Below are positions 12,258 to 23,978 of a stretch of 64,000 bases of DNA, one piece after another. Origin of the DNA: Strobilurus pachycystidiatus (taxonomy: Eukaryota; Basidiomycota; Agaricomycetes; Agaricales; Physalacriaceae); the NCBI GenBank assembly GCA_019915135.1, contig JAHLMK010000001.1:2728001-2792000 (forward strand), in the 5' to 3' direction. Position 1 is the stretch's first letter; every line of letters starts with the position of its first letter. The notes beneath the pieces are model-generated. The model had not been told where the DNA came from. It ran no database searches and saw only the letters and a list, made by a program, of their open reading frames with translations. Both the position numbers and the translations under genes were made by a program.

Positions 12258-15200
12258 ATGGCAGCATATCCGACGTCTGTGCCACCGCAACTGACAAAGG
12301 TACCCGAGGACAGCGAGCAGGGGTACGTGCCAGGCCGAACGACGCCAACACGCGGGGACATGCAAATTCCCAAGTTGCGCTCTGACCACCACACTCCTAC
12401 TGGCTCCGCCGTGCCACGCTCCTCAGTATCCACCGCTCGTCAGCGCCCCGTCTCCATGCCTCCCCAGGCGTACAACGTCCCGTCCTCCGCCTCGGCCAGC
12501 GCCTCCACCACCTCCGGCACGCCCGATGCCAACCGACGGGAGCATGCCAGCGGCGGCGACGACACCCGACGCAAGGACGGCCGAAGCAATGGCACCTCCG
12601 GCAGAACGCAGCGCAGGATCCTGGGCGACTATACCCTCACCAAAACACTGGGTGCAGGCAGCATGGGCAAGGTCAAGCTCGCCACCCACAACCTGTCTGG
12701 GGAACAGGTCCGTGCCTGACATCACCGTTCGTTTTTGCTGCTCCAACGTTTGTTCTCCAGCTCGCCGTCAAAATCCTGCCCCGCGTCAATCCCGCCGCCC
12801 AGCAGCACAACAGCAATGCCAGTCCCGACTCGGTCGCCCGCCAGGCGTCCAAGGATGCCTCCAAGGAAATCAGGACCATTCGCGAGGCCGCGCTCTCCAT
12901 GCTTCTCCACCATCCGTATATCTGCGGCATGCGCGAGATGATCGTCCACGCCAACCACTACTACATGGTCTTCGAGTATGTCAACGGCGGCCAGATGCTC
13001 GATTACATTATCAGCCACGGCCGTCTGCGGGAACGAGTTGCGCGCAAGTTCGCCCGCCAGATAGGAAGTGCCTTGGACTACTGTCACCGCAACAATGTTG
13101 TACATCGAGGTGCGTTTTCCAATCTTTTGCAAGCCGTTCGTGGATGTCCTCCACTGCCGTGCCTGGCCTCAGATGTGTCGGTTGACACTTTACCCAGACC
13201 TCAAAATCGAAAATATCCTCATTTCGCAGACGGGCAACATCAAAATCATTGATTTTGGCCTTTCGAATCTCTATGATCCTGTGGCCCATCTATCCACCTT
13301 CTGTGGTTCTCTCTACTTCGCCGCACCCGAGCTTCTCAACGCAAAGGTTTACACTGGCCCCGAAGTCGACGTCTGGAGCTTCGGCGTAGTCCTCTATGTA
13401 CTCGTTTGCGGGAAGGTGCCGTTCGATGACCAAAGTATGCCGGCACTGCATGCAAAGATCAAACGTGGTCTAGTGGAGTATCCGGTATGGTTAAGCGCGG
13501 AGTGCAGGAGCTTGCTCAGCCGTATGCTCGTCACCAATCCCGCCGCCCGCGCACCGCTTTCGGAAGTTCTGCATCATCCCTGGATGACCCGCGGATTCAC
13601 GGGTGCCCCGGAGAACCACTTGCTTCATCGGGAGCCTCTTCGTGCTGATGAACTCGACCATCAGGTCGTCCAGGGCATGAAGGGATTTGAGTTTGGGACC
13701 GAGCAGGATATTGAGAAGAATCTGATCAACATCCTCGAATCTGAGCCCTATCTTCGAGCGGTTCAGCACTGGGAGCGGAAACGAGGTCTTGGGGGTGCTG
13801 TCAATGGCCACACGGCTACCACCAACGGCCGGTGGGGCGAACCTTCGAGGTCTGAATCGACGTTGGCGATATCGTTCGACGGTAACAACAAGGTGGAACC
13901 GCAGACGCCAAGCAAGAAGTCACGGCGGTTTTCTGGTTTCGACTTCTATCGCCGTAAACTATTTTCTCCCTCATCCTCGCCTCCCTCTAGTCCATTGAGT
14001 CAGTCGCCTCCTGGTTCCCAGAGCCACCTTTCTCAATCCTCTCTTCTCGACCCTAATCGCGAACCCCTCGATCCCACACGCGGATTCCATCCACTCATTT
14101 CCATGTACTACCTCGCACGCGAGAAACTCGAGAGGGAACGAGTCTACGGCCCTGGTCAATTCGCTAGCTCCCAGGTGTCCCTGCACGACCCTACTCCCAA
14201 ACCGACGCCCGTTCTTGAGCCTGTGAAGAAGAAGGATGGAGCGGTTGATTATAGCATGCCTCTACCGAGGCTTCCAGCGCCGGAGACTTCTCACTATTCG
14301 AAGATGTCTTATGATACCGCCGCACCAAGTCCTACCACCCCAACTCACCCGCAGCCTCGAGCACGAGATCCTGGATTGCCATCTCCATCAAAGATCGATA
14401 CCAGCCAAACCATCAGTGCGGGCACAAGCCTGCCGAGGGCTCCTCCTGCGAGCACGCACAAGCGCAGTCACAGTCTCAGTCAACGCCCAGCTACCACTGG
14501 CGGACGCGGATGGGCTGGGTTTGGCCCGGAGGAGACAGTGGACGAAAACGGCGCCATGGAAGTGAAGAGCGCTGGGCCAAACATGATGACCTTTGAGGCT
14601 GCCGAGAAGGAGCGTGAACGGGAATCCAAGGAGGCTGCACGGCAGAAGGAGGAGGAGAAGGAGCATACACACTTTTCGGCTGGCGCGACGCTCGTGCGGA
14701 AGTTTGGGAGCTTGCTCGTGGGCGGGAAGGATGATTCGCGGAGACATAATCCTCACCGGAGAGGCACCATTTTGGGTGGGTTGACCTTGTCTCCGAGGGC
14801 ATCGAGGCAGTCTGATGAGAAGGAAAATGTGACGGATAGCGAAAAGCCTCAACAGACTGAACCCGCGGCAGGGAAGGAGGAGGAAGACCCCACGACCCCG
14901 ATTGCTATACCCCCGAAGTCGGTAACGCATAGCCAGAGTCAGCCGATTGGCAGCGCCCATCGTCGTGCTGCTACGATTATGGAGACCAACATGGGCAGGA
15001 GACACGAACGCAGGAGCAGTACGGGCGCTGCACTGGTGAATTCAGTGACAAGCGGAGGTACCATTGGCAGGCATAGACGCCCGTCAACCGGCTACAGCGG
15101 TAGACCTATGGAGAAACTGTTTGCGAGGACGGAGGAGGTGGATGAGATGTCTGAAAAACGCGAGGATCAGGCTGAGAGTCGGACGGCACCCGTCAACGGT

Positions 15201-16097
15201 ACAGGCGCCGATGAAGAGGGTCATGGTCATGACAAGGATATCAAGCCAGTGTTCTTGAAGGGCCTCTTCAGGTGTGTTCTCTTCTTGTGATGTACAACTT
15301 CTCTGACGTGTTTTCCCAGTGTCGCCACCACTACTACCAGATCTGCACCGATCATCAAGGCTGATATAAAACGTGTCCTTGACCGTATGCAAGTTCAATA
15401 CCGCGAAAGCAGGACAGGTTTCGAATGCATCCATCTCCCCTCCATCGACATGTCTTCCGTGGAGACCCCCGTGTCGCCCTCCCGTCATCAGTATCAGTCC
15501 TCCAACGGTTCTGGCGAACCGTCCACACCACGTCCATCCCTCGTCAAAAAGGCTTCGAAGCTATCTTTCGTGAAGAGATCCTCTAAAGATCGCGAATCCT
15601 CAGTCGACAAGGAGCGTCCGTCGGGCTTGTCGAGCGGCTCTTCATCGTTCTTCAATGTCTCCTCTCACCACACAACCACACCGACGCCTGCACCTGCACC
15701 TGAAAATGGAGTGACAGCGTCGCCGTCCGTGGAAATTGATGTCTCGCCGCCTTCGCCCTCAACGGCGACACCGACAAAGTCCAAGGTACTTCCTCCAATA
15801 CCAAAGGACTTTGCACCAGGTGCACCTAGTGCGCGCAGCCTGAGTCCTATGCCTACCGGAGAGGTGGATCGCGATGTCTTTGAGAGTATGGGCAATAATT
15901 CTCTATCCGTGAGGTTCGAGATCAACGTGGTCAAGGTGAATACCATTCTTCTACTCATCCTGAAAGCCTCTCTAACCATCAACGTTTCAAAGATTCCTTG
16001 GTTGCCTCTACACGGTATCCAATTCCGACGCGCCAGCGGGGATGGATGGCAATACCAGATGCTTGCTAGACGGGTGCTGACAGAGTTAAAGTTATGA
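12258..16097 (+). CDS. KIN1: KIN1/PAR-1/MARK-family serine/threonine kinase
   Basis: Large cortical protein kinase related to yeast Kin1/Kin2 and S. pombe Kin1, involved in polarity, exocytosis and ER stress signalling. Five exons (12258-12707, 12761-13109, 13198-15271, 15320-15935, 15993-16097) give 1,197 residues. Disordered N terminus to about residue 120, then the kinase: G-loop GAGSMGKV, Lys in LAVKIL, catalytic HRDLKIEN split by an intron, DFGLSN, and the Kin1-type activation segment [16 protein letters not shown] long Ser/Pro-rich middle follows. The C-terminal KA1 region begins near [15 protein letters not shown] and ends with [17 protein letters not shown], expected to bind acidic membrane lipids. 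The kinase residues are complete, so it should be active. Confidence 0.93.
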
Positions 16098-16561
16098 TAT
16101 GATACGAAAGGAACTTTATATGTCTCTCTATGGTAATTTCGGGCAACACTTATGATCTTTGCTTCTGGACGTGGGTTCCATTGCTTCGTTTCACTCCCGT
16201 CTGCTCTCGGGCGTTCATTATTTATACGTATTCACAGGTTAGTTGTAAACGATATAATATGCGTTTTGCGGAGGTCTTGCTGGTGTGAGCGTACAAATTG
16301 GCTTGATAGTAAGGATCTGGAGATGCATACTGTCGGAACAAGGAGTCCCGCGAATGAGCGGCTGTATTTTAACCCTCGGAAGTGTTGACCCGGATAGGCG
16401 GTGCAGACTAACGCACGCAGCTCAAAAGCTCAGAGATACTGTACAGTAGTAGCTATACTGTACTGCATGGCAGAGCAACTCCTGAAGTGGGCTGTGCAAG
16501 CTATAAATAATAAAGCCGATGTCCGCCGGCAGTTCGGCATCCGATCGCTCCTCTTGAGTTC
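16098..16561. other. intergenic region between KIN1 and the PAP2 gene
   Basis: Holds the KIN1 3' UTR and the PAP2-gene promoter. A short inverted repeat (GTACAGTA and TACTGTAC separated by 7 bases) lies at about 16442-16464. No gene is recognised. Confidence 0.4.
16502..16509 (+). promoter_or_regulatory. TATA box of the PAP2 phosphatase gene
   Basis: TATAAATA 53 bp before the first ATG (16562) and 95 bp before the second in-frame ATG. Confidence 0.45.
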
Positions 16562-18271
16562 ATGTCATACGCTCGTCTTCCTGACCCTCCTCTTCCTCCT
16601 GCTATGAGGCCCTTATTTATGAACTCAAACAACGACCGGTCTCCACCGAAAGTCGACGCAGTCAGACGGCGCAAGCTGATATTCTCGTATGCACCAGACT
16701 GGTACGCGTTTGGTTTGCTGGCGCCTCACACGACCACTGTTCTAACCCCCACTTGCGAAGGCTATTAACTATCGCGCTTGCGTATGTATATCGGCTTAAT
16801 CACGTCCTGTAGCCTGACAGAAGATCTCTCGCAGAGCTCTATTCTTCTCATTAGACAAGGTGGAAGGTTATCGCCGAGTCTTCTCCATAGAGGACACTTC
16901 GTACGTCTCTGCCTTTCTTCTGACATCCGCTATAATCACTAACGACGTTCTACATTAGACTTCGTCACCCGTAAGTGCCAGAATTCCGACTGTGGCGCCT
17001 CTCATACTCAGCACTGTCCTGCCAGCTATGCGGTTCATGAACGTATACCCGTGCGTGTCGCGCTGTACCCTCGTGCGTCATTTGCTGACATCTGTTCACA
17101 GAACTTCGCACTGTATATGATAGCCATTGTCGCCCCGGTCGTTCTCCAAGCTGTCGTCAATTTGGTGACTGTTCGTTCATGGTGGGATCTCCACAATTGT
17201 TCGTACCTCTTATGATTGCGTAAACAGGTGCTGATCATCCCCCGTAGCCACTCTTGGATGTATGCCTCTTCTCCGACGCCTTGTACGCTCACTTAATTTC
17301 CGGACTCAGGCATTCTCGGGTTGTCATTGACTGGTGCAATTACACAATTCACCAAGATTACTGTGGGTCGCCCACGCCCTGGTACGTTTGCCAAGAGGGC
17401 ACCACATCCAGCTTATCTGATGCTCGCTCAGACATTGTTGACCGGTGCCAGCCACCAGATGGGTCCGTGGATCCAACATTCGGGCTCTCCAACTGGACCA
17501 TCTGCACCCAGTCAGACAACCTGATTCTTCGGGATGGGTTCAGAAGTTTTCCCTCGGGCCATTCAAGCTGTATGGTCCCCGTATCATCTTCATTCTCATC
17601 TCTCATCCATCAAAAAGTGTCTTTCGCTGGTCTCGGCTTTCTGGCGTTTTACCTTGCCGGTAAACTTCATCTATTCGATAAGCGTGGCCACGCTGTGAGT
17701 TGTATTCCGTCGCGTTCTAAGGAGTTCATAGACTGAACTCAGCGCTACTTAGGGTAAGGCCTGGCTCTCCTTGACGCCGTTCGCAGGTGCTGCACTGGTC
17801 GCGATCTCCCGCAGTATGGACTACCGTCGTAAGTGTCTCGACACAGCTTGGGCGCGCAACTCACAGATCATGAATTCATCCTCCTAAGACCATTGGCATG
17901 ATATCTTGGTCGGCTCCCTCCTTGGCACGGTCATGTCTTTCTTCGCATACCGGCAGTACTATCCGAGTTTGTCATCCGAGCTCTCTCACCGGCCGTATTC
18001 TCCGCGTATCAAACGCGAAGTCGAGCATAGCCTTCCGCTGCACCACCCGTTGTCAGATCACACTCCGTCCGGGAGTATCAGCAACGGCCGGCCTGCTCCA
18101 CGGTACTCGGATGATCAGCCAATGCCCGAGGGCCACTACGAGTTGGGCGGGACCGTTCGAAGACCGAATCCTGGGCCACTCGAGCAGGTGTGGAGAGATG
18201 GCGAGGGCCATGATGACAACCAACCACAAGCTCTCCGTTCATTTACGGCGTCGCCTCAGCCTAGCCATTGA
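16562..18271 (+). CDS. PAP2-family lipid phosphate phosphatase (Dpp1/Lpp1-like)
   Basis: Integral membrane phosphatase predicted to dephosphorylate phosphatidate, lyso-phosphatidate or diacylglycerol pyrophosphate. The three catalytic motifs are all present: KITVGRPRP, the SFPSGHSS stretch, and SRSMDYRHHWHD, the last split by an intron. Membrane segments include LFFSLDKVE (after a first helix), NFALYMIAIVAPVVLQAV and FAGLGFLAFYLAG. HPYAVHERIPNFAL is typical of fungal Dpp1. The hydrophilic tail is Pro/His-rich. The 5' part is unusual, with very short exons of 21 nt (16761-16781), 12 nt (16959-16970) and 25 nt (17026-17050). The start is 16562 or the in-frame ATG at 16604. Substrate is not determinable. 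Confidence 0.88.
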
Positions 18272-18517
18272 TCTCTAAAGTCTATTGCATGTGTATACTC
18301 GTGCCACAAACGATGGTTTCTTTGATAGTCACACTCACGCTCATGAAAGTATAAACATAATGATACAATTGAACTAGTCGTACAAACTGTGTATATGCGA
18401 TGTTGAGAATGCTGTGGATCCAGTGCGTGCATGCGAATTAGCTTGCGATGTAATAAAGTAAAAGGGATGTATGTCAAATATGCAAATGTGGTTCTCCGAA
18501 CGACAAAGAAGAAAAGT

Positions 18518-20437
18518 TTACCAGTAATCCTGTGTTTCTCCCCCGCCACCGTAGCCATCGTCCTCATACGAGAACATGGCAAGACGCTTCCGCTCGCGAG
18601 CCATAGTGGTGTGAATGTTCTCAAATGCGTACGAGTCTCCCCCGGCGTCGCGTTCTTCGTCAGAGTCGTCGGGCACCTTGTCCTCGCCCTCGTCGTCATC
18701 CTGATCCTGGTTGTAGTTGACCGCAAGCGACGTAATAGCGGTATCCACGTCCTCTCCGTCCTCAAAGTCCCTCATGAACTGAGCCAACGCATCGCGGTTC
18801 ACCTTTCTCGAAGGCTCCGTAGGCTCGCTAGGCCGCCTTTTCCGCTTCTTCGTCGTCGTCTTGGGCTCTTTGTAAGGACGTTCTTCCGACGCAGGGTAAT
18901 TCTGCTCCCATATCGCGCTCATCGTCTGTACCTCGTCCTCCGAGCGCATATAGGCATCCAGCTCCCCGTCGTCGAACAGTTCGTCGTCCATGATAACATC
19001 ACCGTGTTTGGCAACAGAAAGCATCTGGAGACGAGTCGGTTTCTTTCTCGAGTCCAGAGCGGAGGTGGGGGCAGAGAGGAGGTAAGATGTCATTGGGATG
19101 ATTGGCTGTTTTGATGATTGAGAGGTACTGGACTGGTTGGGCTGCGTGGAATATGTGGGAAGTGACGAGGAAAGAGGATCAAGGAGGAACTTGCTCGCCT
19201 CCGACATCGTACGGCATAGCTTCTGTTTTTTCTGGGGTCGTTCAGAAGCTGATGGTTGCGGAGACGTGCGGGGAAGAGGCTTGGAGTTAGAAGGGGGGGA
19301 CTCGTCGTCCGTGTCTTCTTCCACGACGACCGTGGGTACAGACACTTTTGCTCTTCGCGTTTCTCGCCCCCACGCGATGATATCCGAGAGACCGCGGGCG
19401 ACCAACGTACGTTTAGCGACTTTCGAGCGTCCGTTATCCTTCTTCTGCCATTGATCCAACCAAGAGATTTCCTTCATCATTTCGACCAACGCGTCCTGAA
19501 AGGTTTTATACCGTTTCATGACGAGACCTTTACCAACTTTGAGCTTCTGTGCTAGATACCCGGCAAGCTCTCCAAGACCTACTAAGCTTGTGCGGGCCTG
19601 GCCCTCGAGAGAAAGAATGATTATTGCCGCGGCCGAGGCTTGGATGGAAACATTGGGACCAGAAGCATGAGAATAAGCCAACAGATCAGAGAGAGCGTTG
19701 GCGGTGCTGAGAACAGAAGGCATGTTCAAGGGTTTGAGAGACGTGATAACGGAAGAAGGCAGGGTAGGCTCGGCTTTCGATTCTCCACGTAACACCGCTG
19801 AGAGCTGTTGCTGGAGGGTTGGGAGATAGTAGGAAGCATCACTGAGAGGCAGGGCGAACTTGAAGTGGGAGATGAGGGAGGAGAGGACGCGAGTGAGAAG
19901 AGCGACCTTCTCGTCGCACATAAAGGCGATATCGTGTCGGAAGTCGGGACGCTTAGACTCGCGCAGGGCGATAGAGAGGGACGCGCCGGCGACAAGCTTT
20001 GCTTTGCGGCCCCAACGAAAGTTGCCCGTGGCCATTGCCTGGGTGAACAAGGTGGAGGCACGTGGGTAGAGACCGGGGACTTGCAGTGCGGTAGTAAGGG
20101 ATGAAATGAACTCGTTCATGGCGGACTGTAAACAATAATACATTGAGAAGGTCAAATGGGAAGCCGAGTAAAGTGTCCTTACGGCATTCTGCTTGTCTTT
20201 GGCGTCCTTTCCTTGGCCAGCGAGACTCCAGTTGGGGTTGCGGATGGACATGAGCGTGTCCCTGTTGTTGTGCGCGCCGGGATTGAAGTGGTCGCCCGCA
20301 GGATTGGCGGTGTAGTCCTCGATGTTGGTGAGCACGGACTGGGAGGCGTCGACGAGGGTGCCGCATGTCGTGCAGATGGCCGACGCCGCGTCGTCGTCCC
20401 AGACGGTGGCGCCGCCGCACTCTGAGCACAGTGTCAT
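18518..20437 (-). CDS. BRF1: TFIIB-family, Brf1-like Pol III transcription factor
   Basis: Predicted TFIIIB subunit. It starts with a zinc ribbon (CSEC then CTTC, residues 4 to about 27), followed by two cyclin-like repeats (AMATGNFRWGRKAKLVAGAS; later SIQASAAAIIILSLEGQA). The C-terminal segment (LDAYMRSEDEVQTMSAIWEQ) resembles Brf1 homology region II, which holds TBP and Bdp1. About 620 residues are encoded, with one intron at 20126-20182. The cyclin repeats are much more divergent than in typical Brf1, so a paralogue remains possible. The start at 20437 is chosen just before the zinc ribbon, although the frame stays open about 90 codons upstream. Acidic and KKRKRR stretches lie near the end. 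It is divergent from the trehalose phosphorylase gene. Confidence 0.65.
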   Translation of the reverse strand: MTLCSECGGATVWDDDAASAICTTCGTLVDASQSVLTNIEDYTANPAGDHFNPGAHNNRDTLMSIRNPNWSLAGQGKDAKDKQNAVRTLYSASHLTFSMYYCLQSAMNEFISSLTTALQVPGLYPRASTLFTQAMATGNFRWGRKAKLVAGASLSIALRESKRPDFRHDIAFMCDEKVALLTRVLSSLISHFKFALPLSDASYYLPTLQQQLSAVLRGESKAEPTLPSSVITSLKPLNMPSVLSTANALSDLLAYSHASGPNVSIQASAAAIIILSLEGQARTSLVGLGELAGYLAQKLKVGKGLVMKRYKTFQDALVEMMKEISWLDQWQKKDNGRSKVAKRTLVARGLSDIIAWGRETRRAKVSVPTVVVEEDTDDESPPSNSKPLPRTSPQPSASERPQKKQKLCRTMSEASKFLLDPLSSSLPTYSTQPNQSSTSQSSKQPIIPMTSYLLSAPTSALDSRKKPTRLQMLSVAKHGDVIMDDELFDDGELDAYMRSEDEVQTMSAIWEQNYPASEERPYKEPKTTTKKRKRRPSEPTEPSRKVNRDALAQFMRDFEDGEDVDTAITSLAVNYNQDQDDDEGEDKVPDDSDEERDAGGDSYAFENIHTTMARERKRLAMFSYEDDGYGGGGETQDYW

Positions 20438-20862
20438 GGGAGATGGAGTGGAAGGAGGGATTGCCTGATCGGGCTGAGTTTGGACGCCAAATTTGGCTGG
20501 GATGTCGATGCCCTGGTGCCTGTCAGTGTTCGTCAATGAGGCAGCCTTGAGGCTCTTCTTCTTCGTTCGAGTGCCGAGTCTCGCTGTACGTCCGCAGTGC
20601 GCAGAGAATGCGCTGTGTGCGCTAGTAGATATCGTGGCCACATTCCGGAGACCTGATTTCTGTCCTTTCGCGCGCCAATCCAGCACTTTCGCGGCCAACA
20701 GACACGCGCTCAATCGGGATCAAACATGCTATCTTCCCAAGCTCTTGTGACGCAACACGATGCATGGTTGTCTGGACTATGCCGTAGCCACCAACCAATT
20801 CGGACGTGGAGCCAGACCCACTTACCATCTGCAGTTTCCAGACCGCCCTATTGCCGAAGAAA

Positions 20863-20870
20863 TATATAAG
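20863..20870 (+). promoter_or_regulatory. TATA box of the trehalose phosphorylase gene
   Basis: TATATAAG 38 bp before the ATG at 20909, implying a very short 5' UTR. A strong TATA element suits a highly expressed or regulated carbohydrate gene. Confidence 0.5.
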
Positions 20871-20908
20871 TCTGCTGGCGGCCCCGTCTCTTGTTTCCCA
20901 TCCTTTCG

Positions 20909-23723
20909 ATGCCTCCTACTACTGCCAAAGACCTTCAGTTTCAGTCCAAGTCCTCTGCGGCCGTCCGCAGGCGTCTCTCCTCCGTCGGCGGCAAAAAGCC
21001 CCATGTTGCCTCGTCGTTCTCCAGCCTGACGGTACATACCACGTCTCTGTGACCATCGCGTCCCCTCTGACACATCCTAGCCCATGTGGGCGGGTATTGC
21101 TGGCGCCGTCGTCAACAACAACTCCGAGTACATCATCGCCATCTCTGTGCACGACTCCGTCTACAGTACCGACTTCTCCTCGGCGACCATCCCCTACACA
21201 TCTGGGGACGCCGAGAAGACGGCCAAGGACATCGAGAAGCTTGTCCTCCAGACGCTGCGCAACTTCTCTGATGACCATCTCTGCAAGTTCCTCGGCGCCG
21301 GTGTTGCGCTCTCCCTCCTCAGAGAAGTACGCTTATCCTTCCATCTACCAGCTTTCATACTAACCTGACTCAATAGTGCCCAAACCTTTGTACCCGTCTC
21401 TGGCTAGACATGGACATCGTGCCCATCGTCTTTAACATCAAGCCCTTCCACACGGACTCGGCCACACGTCCCAACGTAAAGCACAGAATCTCGTCTACCT
21501 CCGGCTCTTACGTTCCCTCTGGAGCCGAGACGCCTACCGTCCTCGTTGAGTCTGCTCACTTGGCAGCCGCCGACCCTCACCTCCAGGTCGGTGTAGCCGG
21601 CCGATTGCCCATCCCACGCACTCTGGACGAGCAAGCTGATTCTGCTGCCCGCAAATGTATCATGTACTATGGTCCCAACAACAACCCGCGTCTTAGCATC
21701 GGTCCTCGCAACCAAGTCACCGTCGATGCCGCCGGTAAGATTCACCTTCTCGATGACCTCGCCGAATACCAGAAGACTGTGGGCCCCAAGTGAGTCTCAA
21801 TCCCTTTGTGACATTGGCCTGTCAACGTTTACAAAAAACTTTCAGGACGTGGAATGCCGTGATCAAGCTGGCCGACGAACTCCGAGAGAAGCAAATCAAG
21901 ATTGGATTCTTCTCGTCTACCCCACAAGGAGGTGATTGATGCCCCAATAATAGTATGAATTACAGCTCACCCTACCGACTATCATAGGTGGCGTCGCCCT
22001 CGTGAGATAGTCTTAGATCAATCGCGTGTCCCGTGGACTAATATTTCCAAGATGCGACACGCCCTCATCCGTTTCCTGTCTGCCCTGGATGTCGACGCCG
22101 CATGGTAAGTCAGACAGACATGTCACCTCGAGGGGTTTCTCACAGAAGTGACAGGTATGTGCCCAACCCTTCGCCAGCCGTGTTCCGGACGACAAAGAAC
22201 AACCACAACATCCTCCAGGGTGTGGCCTCGCCCGACCTGCGCCTCACCAAGGACGCCAAAGACCAGTTCGATGCCTGGATCCTCAAGAACGGCCTTCGCT
22301 GGACCGCGGAAGGAGGCCCATTGGCACCGGGTGGCGTTGATATCGCGTTCATCGGTAGGGCGAATACAATAAAATATTCACCTGCGTGCACGGCTAACTC
22401 GGTTTTAGATGATCCCCAAATGCCGGGACTCATCCCGTTGATCAAGAAGATACGCCCAGAACTACCCATCGTGTACCGCTCGCACATCGAGATCCGGAGT
22501 GACTTGGTACACGTTCCAGGGTCCCCTCAAGAAGAGGTATGGAAGTACCTCTGGAACAACATTCAGCTTGCGGACCTGTTCATCAGTACGTGTCGTGCAG
22601 TCCGCCTTTCGCGTCGAGTAGATTCTTACTACTTCTTTCCCTAAACAGGTCACCCTGTGAACAAATTTGTTCCTAGCGATGTTCCCATTGAAAAGTTAGC
22701 TCTCCTGGGTGCTGCCACGGATTGGTGAGTCCGTTTGACACGTATCAAATGCCTGGAGTGTTTATGCTGTCCGTCCAAAAGGCTTGACGGACTTAACAAG
22801 GAGTTGGCCCCGTGGGACTCGGCGTTCTACATGGGAGAGTTCCGCAATCTCTGCATCAAGGAGAAGATGAACGAGCTCGGCTGGCCCCATCGCGACTACA
22901 TCGTCCAGGTTGCCCGCTTCGACCCGGCTAAGGGTATCCCGAATGTCATCGACTCGTATGTCAGGTTCCGTCGCCTCCTCAAGGCGAAGGCCACAGATCT
23001 CGACGAAGAGGATCACCCCCAGATGTTGATTTGCGGACATGGTACGTCGTTAGCAAAGCCTTTTTTGAGGTGATTGGGATTTACCTGTGGTCAGGTGCCG
23101 TCGACGATCCAGACGCGTCCATCATCTACGACCAGGTCATCCAGTTGATCCACTCGGATGCCTACAGGGAGTACGCGCAGGACTTTGTCGTCATGAGGCT
23201 TCCACCGAGCGATCAACGTGAGTAACACTGTTCGCACTTTCAGCTCGTTGGTTTGCTAACCTTATTTGCAGTGCTCAATGCTTTGATGCAGAATGCCAAG
23301 ATTGCTCTCCAACTCTCCACTCGCGAGGGCTTCGAGGTCAAGGTCTCCGAGGCCATCCACACCGGTATCCCCATCATCGCCAGCATCACAGGAGGCATTC
23401 CCCTCCAGGTCGAGCACGGGAAGTCCGGTTACCTCACCACTCCCGGTGACAACGCGGCTGTCGCGCAGTACCTGTTCGATCTCTACACCGATGCGGACTT
23501 GCACAAGCAAGTGAGCGAGTACGCGAGGACCCACGTCTCGGACGAGGTCGGCACCGTCGGCAATGCTGCTGCCTGGTTGTACCTCGCTGTCATGTACTCT
23601 CGCGGCGTCAAGATCCAGCCCAAGGGAGCCTGGTTGAACGACATGCTCCGTGAGGAGACTGGCGAGTTCTACACCCAGGATGAGCCCAGGCTGCCCCGCG
23701 CTCCTCTCGATCTCCAAGGATGA
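20909..23723 (+). CDS. trehalose phosphorylase (retaining, GT4)
   Basis: Reversibly converts trehalose and phosphate to alpha-glucose 1-phosphate and glucose, with retained configuration. This is the basidiomycete enzyme known from Grifola, Pleurotus and Schizophyllum; the Neurospora relative is clock-controlled gene ccg-9. Twelve exons give 740 residues, the usual size. An N-terminal domain (PMWAGIAGAVVNNNSEYII) precedes two GT-B Rossmann halves: GFFSSTPQGGGVALMRHAL with IVYRSHIEIRSD, then DYIVQVARFDPAKGIPNVID. The GT4 E-x7-E region is REGFEVKVSEAIHTGIPII. Exon 5 is a 14-nt micro-exon (21988-22001) coding GVAL. Every exon phase was checked and agrees. The trehalose pool it uses is a main storage and stress sugar of fruiting fungi. 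Confidence 0.95.
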
Positions 23724-23978
23724 AGTATAAATCTCTTACAGGTATCTCAGTAGACTGCCTCGCTGTACATTACAATTGCTCTTGTTGTAGACTAGAAATT
23801 GATTTGCTCACCGTGTCCGCTCCAATCAATTATCGAGGTCGCGTCGCGTCCGCGTGCATGACATGTGATCTCGATTTGAAATAGACCCGACCACCTTTTT
23901 GTCAGAAACCACCACCGCGATTTGCTTTCGCTTTTACCTTTTGCACGTTTTGCCCGCATAGCCTCAAAGCTGACTGAA

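Noticed and set aside
13068..13197. Start of a 740-residue single frame inside the KIN1 gene
   Set aside because: The first part is intron 13110-13197 read through; the kinase HRDLK motif requires splicing there, and the true start is at 12258.
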